DNA of 64,000 bases from Takakia lepidozioides (GCA_030704615.1 CM060732.1:4402001-4466000), one strand, 5' to 3'; positions 44,580 to 54,651 are shown, numbered from the stretch's first letter. Notes: generated by a model from the letters alone, not told the origin. Program-made: numbers and translations.

Positions 44580-46060
44580 GGGGATTCTCTTTGCCCCATC
44601 AATGATTTGTCGAATCCTTGCGAGGAGTTGTGCAGTTCGTTGACGCTCAACGTTGGTGCATGAACAAAGTCATCAATACTCAAGTTCATCCTCAGCCTCT
44701 TCAGGTAAATGTAATACAGATGCTTGCACGGATATTACTTCGTCCCCGTCTTTGCTACCATCAACGAAAAGTCCTTACAATTGCAAGCCGGCTCCACTCC
44801 GATTGTAATTGGGTATACGTCGTCGCGTACAACTGAGCCGGCCGTTGCCATCCATTAAAAACACCCAAACCGGGTGCGGGTACGTCCCGGGAGCTTTGAA
44901 TAGTACATGCGATCCCAAGAACATTGACAATCCGAGTCTCATTCAACTTGTTGGGAGGGTGTCGTCTCTTCATTTTTTCAAAGCGCATGGTGGGATATGC
45001 GGAATTGTCCAATCAAGCACTGGATCTCACAGTCTGCAATGGCTGGGTCTGAGGGACTGGAAATGGATGGGCCGGGACATCTGTGCGTTGCACCATTCGA
45101 TATCTCGTGTTTGAAGAAAAGATTCGCCTCATTCTGAGAGAGGTTGCAACCCTGTGCAACAGCTAGACGCCCGGAGGCTCTGGCATTCCCTGAATCCCGT
45201 ACTTGGGATTGCCAAATACACAAGTCATTATGTCGTGCCTACAGAACCAAAACGTCTGCGTCACCGCTGCAAAAAATCTGGCAGTCATAAATTGCCCGAT
45301 GAAACCAAGGTGAAGGTACAACACCGTGGGTTCTCCGAATCATCTCACCCCAGCGTGCTCTCATATCCACCCGGATGGCGCGACACTTCCCTCGAAATGC
45401 GGGCATTGTCCTTGCAATTCTCCACTGTGACTCTGACACTCTTGTCTCGACAATGGGTGTGTTGTACTGCGTGACGACAGATGGCTCGGAATGTTCCTCA
45501 GGCACGTGCCATGTGCTCAAAGAATAGGACGATCTTGAACGTGCAGGGCTTGCGGTGCTGGACGAGACGTCCTGAGGCAACATTACGGGACCACGAGGAA
45601 ACGTGCGAATATTCTTGTCAGCTCACAAGGAATCCTCTTCTCCGCCAGGTGACTCGTCAAGTCGTCGTCTCACTGGACGGGTGTGAACATCTCCTTCCAA
45701 GTGCTCGCCTCTTCGAAGTAATGGCGTGTCCCGAAGGCCATCTCCGCAAGGATGCTGCCCACTTTCAAGGATTCTTGGATCTGGAGGCACTCCGCATCAG
45801 CATTTCCTACCTGTCGGCCCAAAGCCCCACTGTTTCCTTTCAAGAACTCGTTGTATCTGGATTGCTGCATAAATTGACTCACAATGTCTTTCGTTGTGGC
45901 AGGATGATGTCCACCAGATGCCGCCGCAGAGGAGCAAGCCATGAAGAATGCACTGATTCGGCCATGTTTGTTGTCGGATGTCGGTGTTCAGAGTCCAGAC
46001 ACATTCCTGCCGATGCCACATTCCAGGTTAGAAGCAAGTTACAAATCATGACTACCACAA
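44580..46060 (-). pseudogene. MULE-like transposase, C-terminal half with SWIM finger (copy 2)
   Basis: On the minus strand ATTKDIVSQFMQQSRYNEFL (45942-45670) aligns with TTDDLTRALQQQTRYREFL of copy 1. Further down, SQWRIARTMPAFRGKCRAIR (45583-45239) corresponds to the region around WYMERTGAGSRVQCTAIR of copy 1. Near 44815-44690 PITIGVEPACNCKDFS ... CKHLYYIYLK is a SWIM finger with a proper CxC...CxH set. Stops and frame shifts separate the pieces. Gene order and strand show this is the 3' part of the gene whose 5' part lies at 60.1-58.2 kb, separated by the LTR retrotransposon. In this copy the SWIM ligands survive, unlike copy 1. Confidence 0.7.
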
Positions 46061-46529
46061 TATTGTAGGGGACGTGAAATTGTTCAACTCACCTGACGTA
46101 TATAGTCGCCGAACTAGAGGAAACGATAATGCCACCATGCAAGCCAACTAACCATTGCTCCCCGTCTGATTTCTAAACAACTAACATTGTCCACCAAGCC
46201 CGTATACGTGCAAACTCTGTCTCTGCATCATCCAAAGTGGGAGCAGTCTTCCACGCAAGACACATGGAACTTTTCATAGATGTTGGACAACCATGTTTGG
46301 ATGCCGCACCCTCCCTCGCCTCCCCTCCTACCCCCCCCCCCCATACATTAGCTCCTCAATCACCATCACCAAGTACTAAACACACTACTTGTGGTGCGAA
46401 AAGAACCCTGTATGCTATACCTAAGATTAACTCATTAAGAGTTTGAGTCAAAAATAGAGCTTCTATTAAAGTATGATGCTTAATATCAACAATTTGTGGA
46501 ATAGCTTATAGCCAACATTGGTACAAGTA
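46061..46529. other. Flank between MULE half and LTR element
   Basis: Non-coding; contains a C homopolymer at 46333-46342. Probably intron sequence of the MULE-like gene into which the LTR element inserted. Confidence 0.4.
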
Positions 46530-46593
46530 GTCGTGCGCATACATATCGCTACACAACTACATCGCTGCCCAAAACCACACAACACATGTGCAC

Positions 46594-46900
46594 AGCACAA
46601 GCTCATGCGAGCTCACAAAGCTGAAGCATAAACTCATGCATATATAACCTCATCACTCAAATACAAGTCAAGCCAAGTGCACCCCACGCCATGGGGAATC
46701 CACACTACGGCGCCATAGCTAGGCGCGGTGAGGCTCAACTCGAGAAAGATGAGCCTCCCGCGCTTGCCGTGAAGATAACCACTCCAGGGCCTAAATCTGC
46801 CTTGACCCCTGGATTGACACTTGGGCCAATCCCAAATGTCAATATGTAAAAGCTAGCTATTTCCTAGCTAGTTTCACACTAGTGGTAAAATAACTTGACA
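46594..46900 (-). repeat. 3' LTR (left copy)
   Basis: Identical to 57883-58189. On the minus strand it begins TGTCAAGTTATTTTACC. A TATA-like TATATA lies at 46641-46646, close to its end, so the compared segment is mostly U3 and the R/U5 part may be short or truncated at this copy. Confidence 0.9.
46637..46650 (-). promoter_or_regulatory. LTR TATA-like box (duplicate at 57926-57939)
   Basis: On the minus strand GGTTATATATGCAT lies near the 3' end of the LTR segment, as expected of a Pol II TATA box ahead of the transcript start. Position and strand fit transcription of gag and pol. Confidence 0.5.
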
Positions 46901-46968
46901 GCTGTCGTGCGCATACATATCGCTACACAACTACATCGCTGTCCAAAACCACACAACACATGTGCACA

Positions 46969-47095
46969 CCACACACTAGTATACCACTAGTCTACCACTA
47001 GTCCAGCCACTAGTCCAACCACTAGGCTACAACTAGTCAGTCACTAGGCTGCCACTACGCTGCCCACTATGGCAGTCACTAGTCCACACAATCGC
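46969..47095. repeat. CCACTAGT short repeat at the 3' end of the element
   Basis: About ten copies of a 9-11 bp word (CTACCACTAGTC, CAACCACTAGGC) between pol and the LTR. Confidence 0.8.
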
Positions 47096-47350
47096 CCCCC
47101 TAGCTGGTGCTTAGGTCCCTCTAAGTCCAGGTAGCCACAAGATGTGATAGTGACCATAGCCTCACTAAGTCCTCCACCACTATCCCTACTACACTCAAAC
47201 TCGATAGATCAAGAGGCCGGGTGCAAGAGTTGCCCCATCGTTAGTCGCCGTCTTGCAACCTGTGAACTTGAGCTTGGGATCTCATGTATTGACTCCTATG
47301 AGCTTGGCCTCCCATGTCTTGTTAGCTGCCTCCAGTCATGTCCACTGCCA

Positions 47351-47977
47351 CTATCCCAAGCAGTGTGGACACAACCAATCTCCGTCAGGAACCTTCTCAA
47401 GAGGTGGTGTCAAGCATCCCATATGCCAACCCCTTGAGCATCGATCACACACCAGCATGGTGGCTGCCCCTTTGGCAGACCCACAGAGCATGCACCTCAA
47501 ACCTGCAGGTACCACTGCCAAGTTTGGGTCAACTCTGCCATCGACATTGGGAAGGTGACATGGCGCACAATTACGCACATGGTCCTTCCAAGTCATGCCA
47601 TCCCGACCCTCCAAGATCAGGACCCCTGAGGGCAACACCTCTCGAACCCTCAGAATAACACGCCCTGCAGTAACATCCAGAGTCGTAGGAGCAGTCTGCT
47701 GCAAATAAACATAGTCACCAGGGCTAAACCTCCGAACCCCAGGACGATATCCTCCACCACGTATAGTGGCATACCTCAACGTATCACGGTGCTGTGCAAT
47801 GGCAAGGTTCTCAAAAGCCATGGGCATGACTTTCTTGAACAACTCTGCACGCTGATCACATGCACGTACCCACACGTCCGGATCGTCAAGGTTAAGGACT
47901 TGAGCAGTGTCCCTACGAATGGCTGCAGGCAAATCCGGCTCTCGGCCAAGAGAAGAAATATGGTGAGAAGGAGGCAA
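47351..47977 (-). CDS. Integrase C-terminal domain with PHD finger
   Basis: This frame continues the integrase after a frame change in the CT-rich SPYF codons near 47960. LGREPDLPAAIRRDTAQVLN and MAFENLAIAQHRDTLRYA are the usual Ty3 integrase tail; FSPGDYVYLQQTAPTTLDV starts an SH3-like C-terminal domain. The last 49 residues are a PHD finger with the C4HC3 pattern: LRCMLCGSAKG, VCDRCSRGWHMGCLTPPL and DGDWLCPHC. PHD fingers read histone H3 tails (methylated or unmodified K4). At the integrase C-terminus it occupies the place where chromoviruses carry a chromodomain, so a role in choosing integration sites is a reasonable inference. The frame change relative to 50485-47913 is +1 or -2 and resembles a 2-bp deletion, so this copy may not make full-length integrase. 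Confidence 0.88.
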   Translation of the reverse strand: MPPSHHISSLGREPDLPAAIRRDTAQVLNLDDPDVWVRACDQRAELFKKVMPMAFENLAIAQHRDTLRYATIRGGGYRPGVRRFSPGDYVYLQQTAPTTLDVTAGRVILRVREVLPSGVLILEGRDGMTWKDHVRNCAPCHLPNVDGRVDPNLAVVPAGLRCMLCGSAKGAATMLVCDRCSRGWHMGCLTPPLEKVPDGDWLCPHCLG

Positions 47978-50485
47978 GTGATGCTTGTTTGCTGAACCTG
48001 TAGCCCATGGCTAACCAAGGAACCTGAAGATCCCAATCTCCTAGGTGTCCCTTCTGCAAGCCATACTTGCGCAAACCCCTCTTCACCGTCTGAACAACTC
48101 TCTCTGCTAAGCCATCGGCCTCAGGATGATCCCGAGAAGTGGTGCGGTGGTCTATCAAGGCTTTATCACACAAAGCCTGAAACTCCCCCAAGAACTCTCT
48201 CCCTTGGTCCGTGAGTACCTCAGCTGGAGCACCAAATCGGCTAAGCACACGATCCAAGAATGCATACGCAGCCCCCTCACTAGCCTTGTCAGGCAATGGA
48301 ACCAACTCAATCCACTTGGAGAAGTGCTCCACCATCACCAACACATATCTGTGGTGGCGCATAGTCAGTGGCAACGGTCCTGCGAAGTCAAGACTCCACC
48401 TGTAGCCCAATCCCATGATTGGTAAAGGATGCAACTGTGGTGTAGGGGCGTTGAATGAAGCACGCACCCTGTCACACACCATGCACCTAGCCACAAACTG
48501 TTGCACCTCTGTATGCATACCACGCCACCAATACTGCCCCTGCAGTAAACTGTGAGTGCGTCGCACTCCAAAATGCCCCAACTCCTCATGGGCATGCCGC
48601 ACTAACCGTGCACGCTGTGTGGGGTGAGGCACAATCCTCACCCGACCATCCTCCCACACTCGAAGTAGGTGTATCCCCTCCCACTTGAACCTCTTGGCTC
48701 GTTGCAGGATCCGATCCCTCTCCCTGGCAGTCACAATGGCTGCCGTGTCTCCCGTGCGGAGGTAGTCCAACACAGCCGAATCCTCATGTATATCTCTGGC
48801 ACCACCTAGCTCATCACTAGCCTCAGGGTCCTCAGACACTCCGTCTACAGTCATCCCTGTTGTAGGTCCAATCTGACCTCCCGATGCCAAGATACACAAA
48901 AATGCAGATGCGTGCCATCCCGGCACCATCTCCTCGTCCGTCTCACCATGCCACCGAGCTCCAGTGTCATCCTGCTGGCTCATGCATGGATTGCGACTCA
49001 ATCCATCCGCATCCCGATTGACCAAACCCGGTCGATGCACAACCTGAAAGTCATACTCCTGGAGTATAAGTGCCCACCGTGCAAGCTTCCCCGTAAGCTT
49101 GTCTGACTCCATCAACCACTTGAGTGGCTGGTGATCCGTGACAAGGGTGAAAAGATTGCCGTATAGATAGCACCTGAAGTGTGCCACGGCCCACACTGCA
49201 GCTAAGCACTCTCCCTCATATGAGCTGTACTTAGCCTCTGCAGCGTTGTTCGAGCGGCTAGCGTAAGCCACTACGAACTCTCTTCCCTCATCATCCACCT
49301 GTGTGAGCACCGCTCCAAGCCCCAGCATGCTCCAATCCGTATGCAGCTGAAAGGGACGCCCCCTGATAGGTCGTCTCAAGATAGGCGCCGAGGTCAACCT
49401 CGCCTTGAGCTCTTGAAAAGCTCGTTCCTGCTCATCTTCCCACTGCCACTCCTGGTCCACCTTGGTCAGCTTGGTTAGAGCCTTTGCAATGGTACTAAAT
49501 CCCTTGACAAACCGTCTATAATAGTTTGCCAACCCCATGAAAGCTCGAACTCGGCTCACATCCGTGGGGCGTGGAATTTGTGCAATGGCCTCTACCTTAG
49601 TCTGCTGTACCCCCAATCCTCCAGGATATATCATGTGACCCAGATACTCAATCTGGTTGTGGAAAAACTTGCACTTCCCCGGATGCAACTTCAATCCGTG
49701 CGCTCTCAAGCGCTCCAATACCACCTGAAGGTGTCTCTCATGCTCCTCCATCGTAACACTAAAGATGATGATGTCATCTATGTAGCACCGAGCAAAGTCC
49801 ACCCCTGCTAGAATCCTATCCATGACTCTCTGAAACTCTGCAGGAGCATTCTTAAGCCCAAATGGTAAGAACCGCCACTGATATAGGCAATCCTTGCCGT
49901 GCTCATTGATCCCCCAGAATGCCGTCTTCTGCTTGTCCGCCTCCTTGATTGGCAACTGGTGATATCCGGATCGTAAATCCAAAGTGCTAAAGGCCTTAGC
50001 ATGCCCGATGGCATCAAAGATCTCCTCTGGTGTTGGCATGGCATACTTATCGGACTTGGTCTGACGATTTACAGGCCGGTAATCACCGCACATACGTCTC
50101 TCCGTCCAATTGCCATAGACATCCTTCTTGGCTGGCATCACTGTGGCTGAAGCATACTCTCCACCAGAGAGCTCCACCAAACCTGCCTCCCAGAGATCTT
50201 GAGTCCTCATCTGAATCAAAGACCTCTCCATGTCACTGTATCTATAGGGTCTCCGAAAGATTGGCGTGTCAGTGGCCAACTCAATACGGATCTCTTGACC
50301 CTTCAGTGCTCCCAAGTCCTTCAAACTGAAGGCAAAGCAATTCCTGTAAGCCCTCAGGAACCGCCGTATACGTCGTCTCTCTCCTCCGGTGACAATGGGT
50401 CCAATGTCAGGCTCCCAATTGTCCTCCGTAACTGCAACCTTAAGTCCAGTGGGCTTAGAGGTAGAGGACGCGTCCGTGGTTGCTA
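47913..50485 (-). CDS. Pol: reverse transcriptase, RNase H, integrase
   Basis: Numbering from the leucine codon at 50324 (the frame is open upstream to 50485 and probably entered by frameshift): RT about 20-235 with MCGDYRPVNRQT, FSTLDLRSGYHQL (Asp116) and CYIDDIIIF (YIDD 181-184). RNase H about 325-440 has HTDWSMLGLGAVL (Asp330), SSYEGECLAAVW and VTDHQPLKWLM. Integrase about 570-775 has a zinc domain (HAHEELGHFG ... CMVCDR) and the DDE triad Asp646 (SLDFAGPL), Asp706 (VLTDQGREF) and Glu741 (ADGLAERVVQTVK). All catalytic residues are present. The frame is -1 relative to the upstream methyltransferase frame with an overlap of only about 36 bases. It ends at 47913 after a frame break within the SPYF motif; the remainder lies in the frame 47977-47351. 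Confidence 0.95.
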
Positions 50486-53400
50486 TGCTGCAACCTCTTG
50501 AGCAGTACTCCCTACCTGCTCAGTCAATGACAAGGCCTCATCCTGCCCCATCATCTCATCCTTGAGGACCTCCTCAACCCGAGAAGAATCCCCAACCTCA
50601 TCCATCACAGCCGCCTTGGCTGCCAACTCCCTCTGAACCTCGAGCACCTCCCACGTGTGCCATGGATGCATGCACCCCGTGGTCCTCATATGCTCGCCCC
50701 CACTCACTGCCTGTACCGTCTCGGTAGGCAGAGAGACCATTGAGGGAAGTGTACTCCGCACTCTGCGTTGCTCAGCCAGAGCCAAGCTGATAATCCAGGT
50801 CAAGCAATTGAGATCCATTGCTTGCCCCAACACTTGACGACGTGATGCCTCAGAAAGAGACGACACCGCCGTGGTACCAGTGGTAAAACCCATTGCCCGC
50901 TCACGCTCGTCAGCATTAGGCTCCACTAACTGCTGCAACTGAGCATCCCACAGGAGGCCAGGTCCACTATCCCGGAAAGCATGCGATCCTGGGAAGCTGA
51001 GCAGTGTAGGTAATGCTGCTCGTGGTTGACCCACCTTGTTGACCACTGCCAAAGGCGAACGGTCATCGTGTCTCACACGTTGAGACTGCCTCCCTGTGTC
51101 CAGAATGTTATCCACTGTGAGATGTGCTGGCCGCTGCACCCCATCAAATGCACGCTTGAGCAGTGCGGGTGGCATCATGTTAGTCCACCATAGCCGTGGA
51201 CGATGAGCCCGTGACCCCACTGTAGCTGCATCTAGCAACACTGCTGACCCAAGCCACGACCGGACTTGATGCACACTGGCCATCACCCTGGCCCGAGAAT
51301 CGCCCATCAGTGGCACATTCTCCAAGATGTATGCTGGAGATACAGCTTGATGAAGCTGCAAGTGGCGCAAAACCCGCACCATCTCCCAAAACAGACCCGA
51401 CCTCGAGTCTCGCAATCCATTGCCATGCCCGGCTGATGAATGCCCTTGGCAGGGCCAACCTGCCACTACCAGATCAATGGAGCCAACCCGCTCCAAATCC
51501 TGCGCCCCCAGCAACGAAATGTCTGCTGGCAAGGCCTGCTGATATCCACGAATTGCAGACACCGACAACAACTCAGGGTACCGCTGCACCAACTGAGCAA
51601 CATGGCGAAGTGAAACGCGTCGTGCAGTCTCATCCCTCTCCACATACAGGTAACGCCGAACTCGTACACCTGCCTGTAACACAGCAGCCAATCCGGTGCT
51701 GATCCCGCCAAACAAGTCCAGAAGACAAATGCCTTCATCCGGAGACTGCCACACAATAGGTGTGGTGTCCAATGGAGACAATTGAGGTGGTCCTGGTGCA
51801 ATCCCCACACTCTCCTCCTCTCCTGACGGTACAAAAGCCTCCACCCAGGCTTGTTGCACCCGTCGATCAGCATCCCGCTGCAAATCCTTGCTCGTGCCCC
51901 ACAATGGAGTCTGAGCAACCATGGTAGGCAACTCCGCCATACCATACATGTCATCCTGCTCTCCCGGAGGTGGTACATCCTCTGAATGAGCATTGCCCTC
52001 AAGCAACTCTCTAGGCCAACTCACTGCCGCTGTGAATGCTGCTAGTGTCGGCATCTTGCCTCGCTGGGCAACCGCAACTCCTCCTATGAACGTCACAGGG
52101 AGCACACGCCGGCCCTCCCCTGACTGCCATGCAGGCCTATAGGAAGCTGACTCCTCCCAAAAATCCAGGGTGAAGCCCATGGGGTACAACACTGCCCCAC
52201 CAACCAGGACATCGTATGAGACTGCGTCTGTCACAATGGCCTTGGCTCGCATCACTGAGCCATCTGTAGGGTGATCCGGCCGTAGTCTGATAGCCAACTC
52301 ATGCCGTGTCATGCCCCGAGCCTGCTCCGATCCTCCCAGAGACGTCTGTATCTGGAAAGGACAAGGCTCCATATCCGCCTCCGTGAGGCCCAAGCCTGCA
52401 ATAGCAGCTCTGCCCAGCATCAGTGGCTGAGCTCCCGAGTCCAACAAGACTCGCAGTGGCCGGTACCTCTTGCCTGCCGGTCCACTCAAACAGAAAATGC
52501 CATCCTGGTTGTCTAACATGACAACTCCAGGTGTCACCATGGCGCGCTCAATGGCTGGCCTAGCTGGCAGCTCCATCAACCTGGCAGCTGCAGCTTGCCA
52601 TGGCGCCGCCGTGGCAGTCTTGACCCTCAAATCCGAGGATCCCTCCGGCACTACACCTCCCACTATCTCCGCAGAAGATGAAGTAACCTCCCCACTCTCA
52701 CAGAGTGTAGCTGCCAGCCTGAACACCTCAGCTGGTCTTACCCCCGGCGTCGCAATCATGGTAGCCGAGAACAATGGAGCCTGGCACACAGATGTGGCCG
52801 CTCCTAACAGCACACTAGCTGCCGTAGCCTTGGCAACACTAGGTAGTGGTGCTGCCCGTGTAGCTCTCCCCAATGGCATAGTAACCTCCGCCTCGGTAAC
52901 AGTCGGGCGAGAACTAGGTGCCATGGATGGCGTCGACACTGTCTCCGCCAATGTGAATGACTGAGGAAGCCTAGCCTGACGGCTTGCCTCCCCACGCTGT
53001 GGATCCAACTCCACCTCTGCACCTCGTGGCTCAGGAACTCGTGCTGCTCCTCGAGTCACGGCTGCAGCAGACTCCACCTGCACTAGTGGTAGTGCTGCTC
53101 CACACATGAATCCCATGCCTCCCATATCTCCTCCCTCAGGAGCAGGAGGTGGACCATCCGGCCTTAGAGCCGGTACCACCTGAGCTGTAGCCATGGCAGC
53201 GAGCCTCTGCTCTAGCTGCTGAAGCCGGTTGGCCATGCCTTGGTCAACACCCTGACCTCCGCGTCCTTGGCCACGTTGAGCTTGCCCTTGGCCTGCACCT
53301 CGTGGCTGGCCACCTCGTCCTCTCTGGGCTGCTCCACCTCGCCCCCGGCCACCATTGTTCCCTTGGAACTGGCCTGGGCGCAACTCAGGATGCAAACTAT

Positions 53401-53581
53401 AACACTGGGCCTCTCCATGCCCGTGCTTGCCACAATGCCCACACTGCAACTGTGCAGGCTGTGCATGTGCCGACCCTTTGCCTCCCTCTGGGCAATCCTT
53501 CTTGACATGGGGTCCTCCACATGTCCAGCACACCACATCCGCCCGTTGTTGGCCAGCAAATGAAGGGAGAGACCCCTGCAT
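50483..53581 (-). CDS. Nucleocapsid knuckles, aspartic protease and C5-cytosine DNA methyltransferase
   Basis: 1032 residues. Two CCHC knuckles (18-30, CWTCGGPHVKKDC, spacing X2-X3-X4; 47-60, CGHCGKHGHGEAQC) and an RG-rich stretch give the nucleocapsid. The protease has LLDSGAQPLMLG (Asp381) and YDVLVGGAVLYPMGF. Residues about 616-935 are a whole C5 methyltransferase: motif I LLDLFGGISTGL; YVERDETARR; motif IV VVAGWPCQGHSSAG with catalytic Cys711 (codon 51449-51451); motif VI ILENV; motif VIII GSRAHRPRLWW; a recognition region; then ERERAMGFT and RRQVLGQAMDLN (motifs IX-X). SRAHRPR and the ENV spacing recall DNMT3/DRM-type de novo enzymes. It transfers methyl from SAM to cytosine C5. Placement between protease and RT means it is made in the Gag-Pol polyprotein and could enter particles. 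No critical motif is lost. Confidence 0.95.
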   Translation of the reverse strand: MQGSLPSFAGQQRADVVCWTCGGPHVKKDCPEGGKGSAHAQPAQLQCGHCGKHGHGEAQCYSLHPELRPGQFQGNNGGRGRGGAAQRGRGGQPRGAGQGQAQRGQGRGGQGVDQGMANRLQQLEQRLAAMATAQVVPALRPDGPPPAPEGGDMGGMGFMCGAALPLVQVESAAAVTRGAARVPEPRGAEVELDPQRGEASRQARLPQSFTLAETVSTPSMAPSSRPTVTEAEVTMPLGRATRAAPLPSVAKATAASVLLGAATSVCQAPLFSATMIATPGVRPAEVFRLAATLCESGEVTSSSAEIVGGVVPEGSSDLRVKTATAAPWQAAAARLMELPARPAIERAMVTPGVVMLDNQDGIFCLSGPAGKRYRPLRVLLDSGAQPLMLGRAAIAGLGLTEADMEPCPFQIQTSLGGSEQARGMTRHELAIRLRPDHPTDGSVMRAKAIVTDAVSYDVLVGGAVLYPMGFTLDFWEESASYRPAWQSGEGRRVLPVTFIGGVAVAQRGKMPTLAAFTAAVSWPRELLEGNAHSEDVPPPGEQDDMYGMAELPTMVAQTPLWGTSKDLQRDADRRVQQAWVEAFVPSGEEESVGIAPGPPQLSPLDTTPIVWQSPDEGICLLDLFGGISTGLAAVLQAGVRVRRYLYVERDETARRVSLRHVAQLVQRYPELLSVSAIRGYQQALPADISLLGAQDLERVGSIDLVVAGWPCQGHSSAGHGNGLRDSRSGLFWEMVRVLRHLQLHQAVSPAYILENVPLMGDSRARVMASVHQVRSWLGSAVLLDAATVGSRAHRPRLWWTNMMPPALLKRAFDGVQRPAHLTVDNILDTGRQSQRVRHDDRSPLAVVNKVGQPRAALPTLLSFPGSHAFRDSGPGLLWDAQLQQLVEPNADERERAMGFTTGTTAVSSLSEASRRQVLGQAMDLNCLTWIISLALAEQRRVRSTLPSMVSLPTETVQAVSGGEHMRTTGCMHPWHTWEVLEVQRELAAKAAVMDEVGDSSRVEEVLKDEMMGQDEALSLTEQVGSTAQEVAA

Positions 53582-54651
53582 TGAGGTCCTCTCTGCCCTT
53601 CCCTGAGCTTCACCTGAGCCCCCTTGTTGCCTTGAGCACGTTGAGGTAGTGGTTGGCTAGGAGCACCACTACCCCGTGGTGTCTCCTTAGCAAATCCCAC
53701 CATGACCACTCGTTCCTCCACCATGTTGAGCTCTATCCGCTCTGCCAGCAAAAACACATTTGCTAAGGTGGGTTGGGCCGCTTGTAGGAGAGTTGCATCC
53801 CGCACCCTTCTCCTCAGCTCCTTGTCCAATATCCCATACCAGAATTGGACTGCCTGAGCTTCCGTAACCCCTTGGGTTACATTTATCAAGCGCCTCATGC
53901 GAGTGAAAGCCTCCCTCAAGCTCTCGGTCGGCTTCCGTTGGAACTCTTGCAAGCTCCGCAACTTCTCTGTCCTCACCCCTTGGTAGTTCCCTCTCAACTC
54001 TTCGAAGAACTCCACAACATGGTTGAAGGCAGGCACGGGTGCTAGTGCTGGTGTGGTAGTGGCTTGGGTGGACGTCGTAGCTACTGTACCACCAGTCCCA
54101 CTGCTGCTTGCTGAAGCTGCCGGTGCAGCGGTAGGTGTAGCCACTGCCCTCGTGGCTCTAGTGCCCCTAGTGATGGAGACATAGTCGGGTGACCAGTACA
54201 TCCTCCACTCCTCAATCTCAACCTCATGCCCCCGCCTGAACTCATGGTAATCATCCATAGGCGGCCCCTCAAGGTGCTGAAACAGCCCTTTCCATGCCAT
54301 GAACGGCGTAAATAGTTGTGGATTGCGCATTTGCTGCAAATCACACCAACTATCAAACTCTTGGATAAAATCATCCAACTCAATGGTGCCCACCACCCCA
54401 GAGTACCTTCGTGGCCCCTTGGTAGCTCCATACATCTCCTCCATTGTGTCCCACAATAATGGCAAAGAAACAACTTGCACCGCCGGTATGAGCCCTCCTG
54501 ATTCACAATCCGAATCAGAACCTTCCGTGGAAGACACAGGAGGTGAAGGTGGCCTAAACCGCACACCTCGTCTCGTGTACCCACTAGTATCGCTAGTGCT
54601 CGAACCGGCACTGTCCCCAGCAACTAGTGGCACCTCCGTGTTGACACTCAA
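53212..54651 (-). CDS. Gag (capsid part)
   Basis: 479-codon frame. Residues about 90-310 resemble a retrotransposon gag domain: WDTMEEMYGATKGPRRYSG, FIQEFDSWCDL, FEELRGNYQGVRTEKLRSL, SLREAFTRMRRLINVTQGV and FWYGILDKELRRRVRDA. The nucleocapsid knuckles are not in this frame but in the -1 frame that begins around 53620, so the last about 120 codons are probably not the functional C-terminus. A GGGGG run (C run at 53619-53623 on the plus strand) sits exactly where slipping back one base enters the knuckle-protease frame without a stop. This may be programmed -1 frameshifting or a single indel. The N-terminal 70 residues are Ser/Pro/Asp-rich. Confidence 0.85.
   Translation of the reverse strand: MSVNTEVPLVAGDSAGSSTSDTSGYTRRGVRFRPPSPPVSSTEGSDSDCESGGLIPAVQVVSLPLLWDTMEEMYGATKGPRRYSGVVGTIELDDFIQEFDSWCDLQQMRNPQLFTPFMAWKGLFQHLEGPPMDDYHEFRRGHEVEIEEWRMYWSPDYVSITRGTRATRAVATPTAAPAASASSSGTGGTVATTSTQATTTPALAPVPAFNHVVEFFEELRGNYQGVRTEKLRSLQEFQRKPTESLREAFTRMRRLINVTQGVTEAQAVQFWYGILDKELRRRVRDATLLQAAQPTLANVFLLAERIELNMVEERVVMVGFAKETPRGSGAPSQPLPQRAQGNKGAQVKLREGQRGPQCRGLSLHLLANNGRMWCAGHVEDPMSRRIAQREAKGRHMHSLHSCSVGIVASTGMERPSVIVCILSCAQASSKGTMVAGGEVEQPREDEVASHEVQAKGKLNVAKDAEVRVLTKAWPTGFSS

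Larger units (their letters stand above)
46530..46968. repeat. 65-bp internal sequence duplicated on both sides of the 3' LTR
   Basis: GTCGTGCGCATACATATCGC and the following bases occupy 46904-46968, just inside the LTR, and recur at 46530-46594, just outside it (64 of 65 identical). The outer copy replaces the expected LTR end and target duplication. The simplest reading is filler DNA copied from the element during end repair. Confidence 0.8.

Noticed and set aside
46530-46594. Large target-site duplication of the LTR element
   Set aside because: The second copy lies inside the element, not on the far flank, so it cannot be a target duplication.
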